7,951 nt of DNA from Deltaproteobacteria bacterium (GTDB lineage Bacteria > Desulfobacterota > DSM-4660 > Desulfatiglandales > HGW-15), in contig JAFDIC010000170.1 of assembly GCA_019308525.1 (NCBI GenBank), positions 1-7,951 of the forward strand. Reading direction: 5' to 3'. A program made the position numbers and the translations under genes. The notes under the pieces were generated by a model, which saw only the letters and a program-made list of their open reading frames with translations, did no database searches and was not told where the DNA came from. This document shows positions 6,429 to 7,951 of this stretch, one piece after another. Positions within the stretch are counted from its first letter, which is position 1. Each line of letters starts with the position of its first letter.

Positions 6429-6908
6429 ATGGCCCTGGAAGAGGGGGTTGTGTGCCGGCTGCACAGGGATGGGTGGGCAGAGGTGATTACAGAGAGGAAG
6501 GATGCCTGCTCTCGTTGTAGCGCTGCCCACAGTTGCAGGCTGGCTGGATCCGGAGCCACTATGATCACGAAGGCCCTGAACCGAGCTGGCGCAGGGGTGC
6601 ACGACCGGGTTGCCATAAGCCTCAAACGCCACTCCCTCCTCAAGACAGCAGGCATCGTATACATGATTCCCGTCATATGCTTTTTATTGGGGGCCATAGC
6701 AGGAGTAGGATTGACCAAGAGGCTCGATATGGGCATAGATACGGGAGCCGTGTTGTTCGGGCTTGCCGGTCTGGGTCTGGGCTTTCTCATAGTTATCCTG
6801 ATTTCAAGATCCGTGTCACATCCGGAAAGCTTGACCCCCATAATAGTCAGGATTATCCAGAAAGGTAACGGAGGGTCTGGATCTCTGCGGTCAATGAACC
6901 AGGTGTAG
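6429..6908 (+). CDS. rseC: RseC/MucC family membrane protein (SoxR-reducing system type)
   Basis: The product has 159 residues. It begins MALEEGVVCRLHRDGWAEV and carries the family's cysteine cluster C27-x2-C30-x5-C36 (CSRCSAAHSC) in a small N-terminal domain, followed by two membrane segments at about 74-95 and 105-125. RseC proteins sit in the inner membrane; some act in the SoxR-reducing system with the Rnf-type complex, others with RpoE regulation. In anaerobic Desulfobacterota the exact role is unsettled. The start chosen is ATG 6429, because AGGAGG at 6415-6420 is eight bases upstream; an in-frame GTG at 6420 overlaps that site and is rejected. It is the first gene of a four-gene run on the plus strand. 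Its stop (TAG 6906-6908) is in the same frame as the next gene. Confidence 0.88.
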   Translation: MALEEGVVCRLHRDGWAEVITERKDACSRCSAAHSCRLAGSGATMITKALNRAGAGVHDRVAISLKRHSLLKTAGIVYMIPVICFLLGAIAGVGLTKRLDMGIDTGAVLFGLAGLGLGFLIVILISRSVSHPESLTPIIVRIIQKGNGGSGSLRSMNQV

Positions 6909-6959
6909 AGCCAAAGATGGGGTGCCCGGAAATGGGTACCGGCATTCAGCTGGCGCCCC

Positions 6960-7301
6960 ATGGGTTTGGGGGTAGTTGTTGCTACTGCTGTTCTCACTGT
7001 TTTCCTCATATTTTTTCACTTGCGGCCAGCTACAACCGCCCGGTACAGGTTTGTTATCTATCAGCCCGATGTGACCACGGCGGAGATTGTAGGTACTTTC
7101 ACCGACTGGAAGCCGGTTTCGCTGAATCGAATCGGAGCGATCGGATACTGGGATATCACAATGAATCTTCCTGAAGGCGAACATCGATTTGCCTATGTCT
7201 TGGACGGCAAAGGTGGATTCGCGGATCCAACCATTCAGGAGCGCGAACTTGATGATTTCGGCGGCAATAATTCAATTATTTCGGTGGGGTCTAGGACATG
7301 A
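6960..7301 (+). CDS. Membrane-anchored protein with CBM48-like (glycogen-binding-like) domain
   Basis: The product has 113 residues: an N-terminal membrane anchor at about 2-20 (GLGVVVATAVLTVFLIFFH), then one beta-sandwich domain at about 29-109 with the CBM48/AMPK glycogen-binding pattern: YRFVIYQPD..., EIVGTFTDWKPV, GYWDITMNLPEGEHRFAYVLDG and DDFGGNNSIISV. The family includes isoamylase N-terminal and AMPK beta domains that bind alpha-glucans; the short anchored forms near envelope genes in Desulfobacterota have no proven ligand. The start is uncertain: ATG 6960 has no ribosome binding site, and the codons before it (KWVPAFSWRP) look coding but contain no start codon back to the rseC stop. 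It may be the shortened remnant of a longer protein. Its stop overlaps the next gene by ATGA, implying translational coupling. Confidence 0.8.
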   Translation: MGLGVVVATAVLTVFLIFFHLRPATTARYRFVIYQPDVTTAEIVGTFTDWKPVSLNRIGAIGYWDITMNLPEGEHRFAYVLDGKGGFADPTIQERELDDFGGNNSIISVGSRT

Positions 7302-7624
7302 AAGCAAACCTTGTGTTTCCCATTATTTTGATTCTGGTTCTTGCGGGGTGTGCTAGCCATTATTACCAGAAGAATAATGATACAGTGAGCCTCTTCCTCA
7401 GGAAGCCCCATGCCAAGCGAGTATATTTCTTGTCGTCTCTGGATGGTTTTACTCCCAGGAAAGCGTGGCCTGTTGACACAGGGACGTGGAAAATAGATGC
7501 CCCGGCCAAAACAGAGTTCAGATATTTTTACAATGTAGATGGTGCGGTGTATTTGCCATCCTGCCGGTTGAAGGAACAGGACGATTTTGGGTCGGAGATA
7601 TGCATCTATGACCCGGGATTGTGA
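7298..7624 (+). CDS. Lipoprotein with diverged CBM48-like domain
   Basis: The product has 108 residues and starts with a type II signal peptide, lipobox LAGC with Cys18 as the lipidated residue; Ala at +2 suggests the outer membrane. The mature part aligns by eye with the preceding protein: VSLFLRKPHAKRVYFLSSLDGF, then TWKIDAP, FRYFYNVDGAVYLP and DDFGSEICIY, so it is a second, diverged copy of the same beta-sandwich. The tryptophan of the sugar-binding pattern in the first copy (FTDWKP) is replaced by DGFTP, so glucan binding is doubtful. Cys62-type pairing is possible through the two Cys near the end (SC..., EIC...). ATG 7298 overlaps the upstream TGA by four bases. A product of tandem duplication is the likely origin. 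Confidence 0.8.
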   Translation: MKANLVFPIILILVLAGCASHYYQKNNDTVSLFLRKPHAKRVYFLSSLDGFTPRKAWPVDTGTWKIDAPAKTEFRYFYNVDGAVYLPSCRLKEQDDFGSEICIYDPGL

Positions 7625-7680
7625 TTTTCAGTTATATCTTGCGTGTAGATCAAAAAAGCAAATTAGAAAGGAGAAGGGAG

Positions 7681-7951
7681 ATGAAAAAAATATTTGTATT
7701 GGGGGCTCTTATTCTTCTTTGTGCCACCGTTGCCTGGGCTGACTCAGTGGACCGGGGGTTGCCCGAAACAACCCATGATCAAGTGAAGGACAGCACGAGG
7801 CGAATGTTGAGACAGGGTTTCAACGCTGAAAAGGTGATCGAAATGACTCGGCAGATGCTTGCTAACAACTTCAGTCAACATCAGATCCTACAGGCACATG
7901 CTATCCTTATGAATGCCTTGCAACAAGGTCTTCAGACAGGGCCAATTATAG
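7681..7951 (+). CDS. Exported protein, unknown function (partial, C-terminus off window)
   Basis: The frame is open from ATG 7681 to the window end (90 codons). It starts with a clear Sec signal peptide, MKKIFVLGALILLCATVAWA, with likely cleavage after AWA (residue 20). The mature part is helical and Gln/Met-rich: DSVDRGLPETTHDQVKDSTR, MLRQGFNAEKVIEMTRQML and QILQAHAILMNALQQGL. This fits a small periplasmic helical protein; no catalytic motif is visible, and the family name is not known to me. AAAGGAGAAGGGAG directly upstream gives a strong ribosome binding site. It is the fourth gene of the rseC run, 56 bases after the lipoprotein, so a joint envelope role is likely. Which genes follow cannot be seen. 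Confidence 0.85.
   Translation, partial: MKKIFVLGALILLCATVAWADSVDRGLPETTHDQVKDSTRRMLRQGFNAEKVIEMTRQMLANNFSQHQILQAHAILMNALQQGLQTGPII

Noticed and set aside
6906..6908. TAG between rseC and the CBM48-like gene as a pyrrolysine or read-through codon
   Set aside because: rseC has its normal length at this TAG and nothing else supports recoding; loss of an upstream segment or coupling is simpler.

Overview
The window looks like chromosomal DNA from a Gram-negative anaerobe of the Desulfobacterota (deltaproteobacterial) type. The support is indirect: moderate GC content, strong AGGAGG-type ribosome binding sites, an RseC family membrane protein, a lipoprotein with a clean lipobox, and a gene that appears to use UGA as selenocysteine. 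No rRNA, tRNA, CRISPR array or insertion sequence was seen.

Layout. (1) Positions 1-321, minus strand: the N-terminal 107 codons of an FKBP/SlyD-type prolyl isomerase, cut by the window edge. (2) 322-925: about 600 bases with no convincing gene; one doubtful 49-codon minus-strand ORF lies inside. (3) 926-1666, minus strand: a SAM-dependent methyltransferase related to ArsM. Its frame carries an in-frame TGA at 1070-1072, and the family-like C-terminal 47 residues continue beyond it to a TAG at 926-928. The TGA sits where relatives have a conserved Cys, and a plausible bacterial SECIS hairpin follows it. A normal gene caller would cut this protein at residue 198. (4) 1667-1819: a divergent intergenic region with two inverted repeats, one of them a perfect 7-5-7 AT-rich repeat. 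(5) 1820-2350 and 2417-4918, plus strand: an unrecognised protein with a beta-sandwich-like C-terminus, then a full-length copper-type P1B ATPase with an unusual N-terminus (YHS domain plus two CPKCGM-type heavy-metal-binding modules, and no classical HMA domain). (6) 5160-5498, plus: a small single-pass membrane protein. 5508-6218, minus: a conserved-looking but unrecognised protein. The two converge with 9 bases between them. (7) 6429 to the end, plus: an apparent operon of rseC, a membrane-anchored CBM48-like (glycogen-binding-like) protein, a lipoprotein carrying a second, diverged copy of that fold, and an exported helical protein cut by the window end.

How the genes fit together. The methyltransferase, the metal-binding ATPase and the gene between them suggest a metal/metalloid-handling neighbourhood read from a shared divergent control region; this is inference from proximity. 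The rseC-CBM48-lipoprotein-exported protein set looks like an envelope-associated operon, with a 4-base stop/start overlap joining the two CBM48-like genes.
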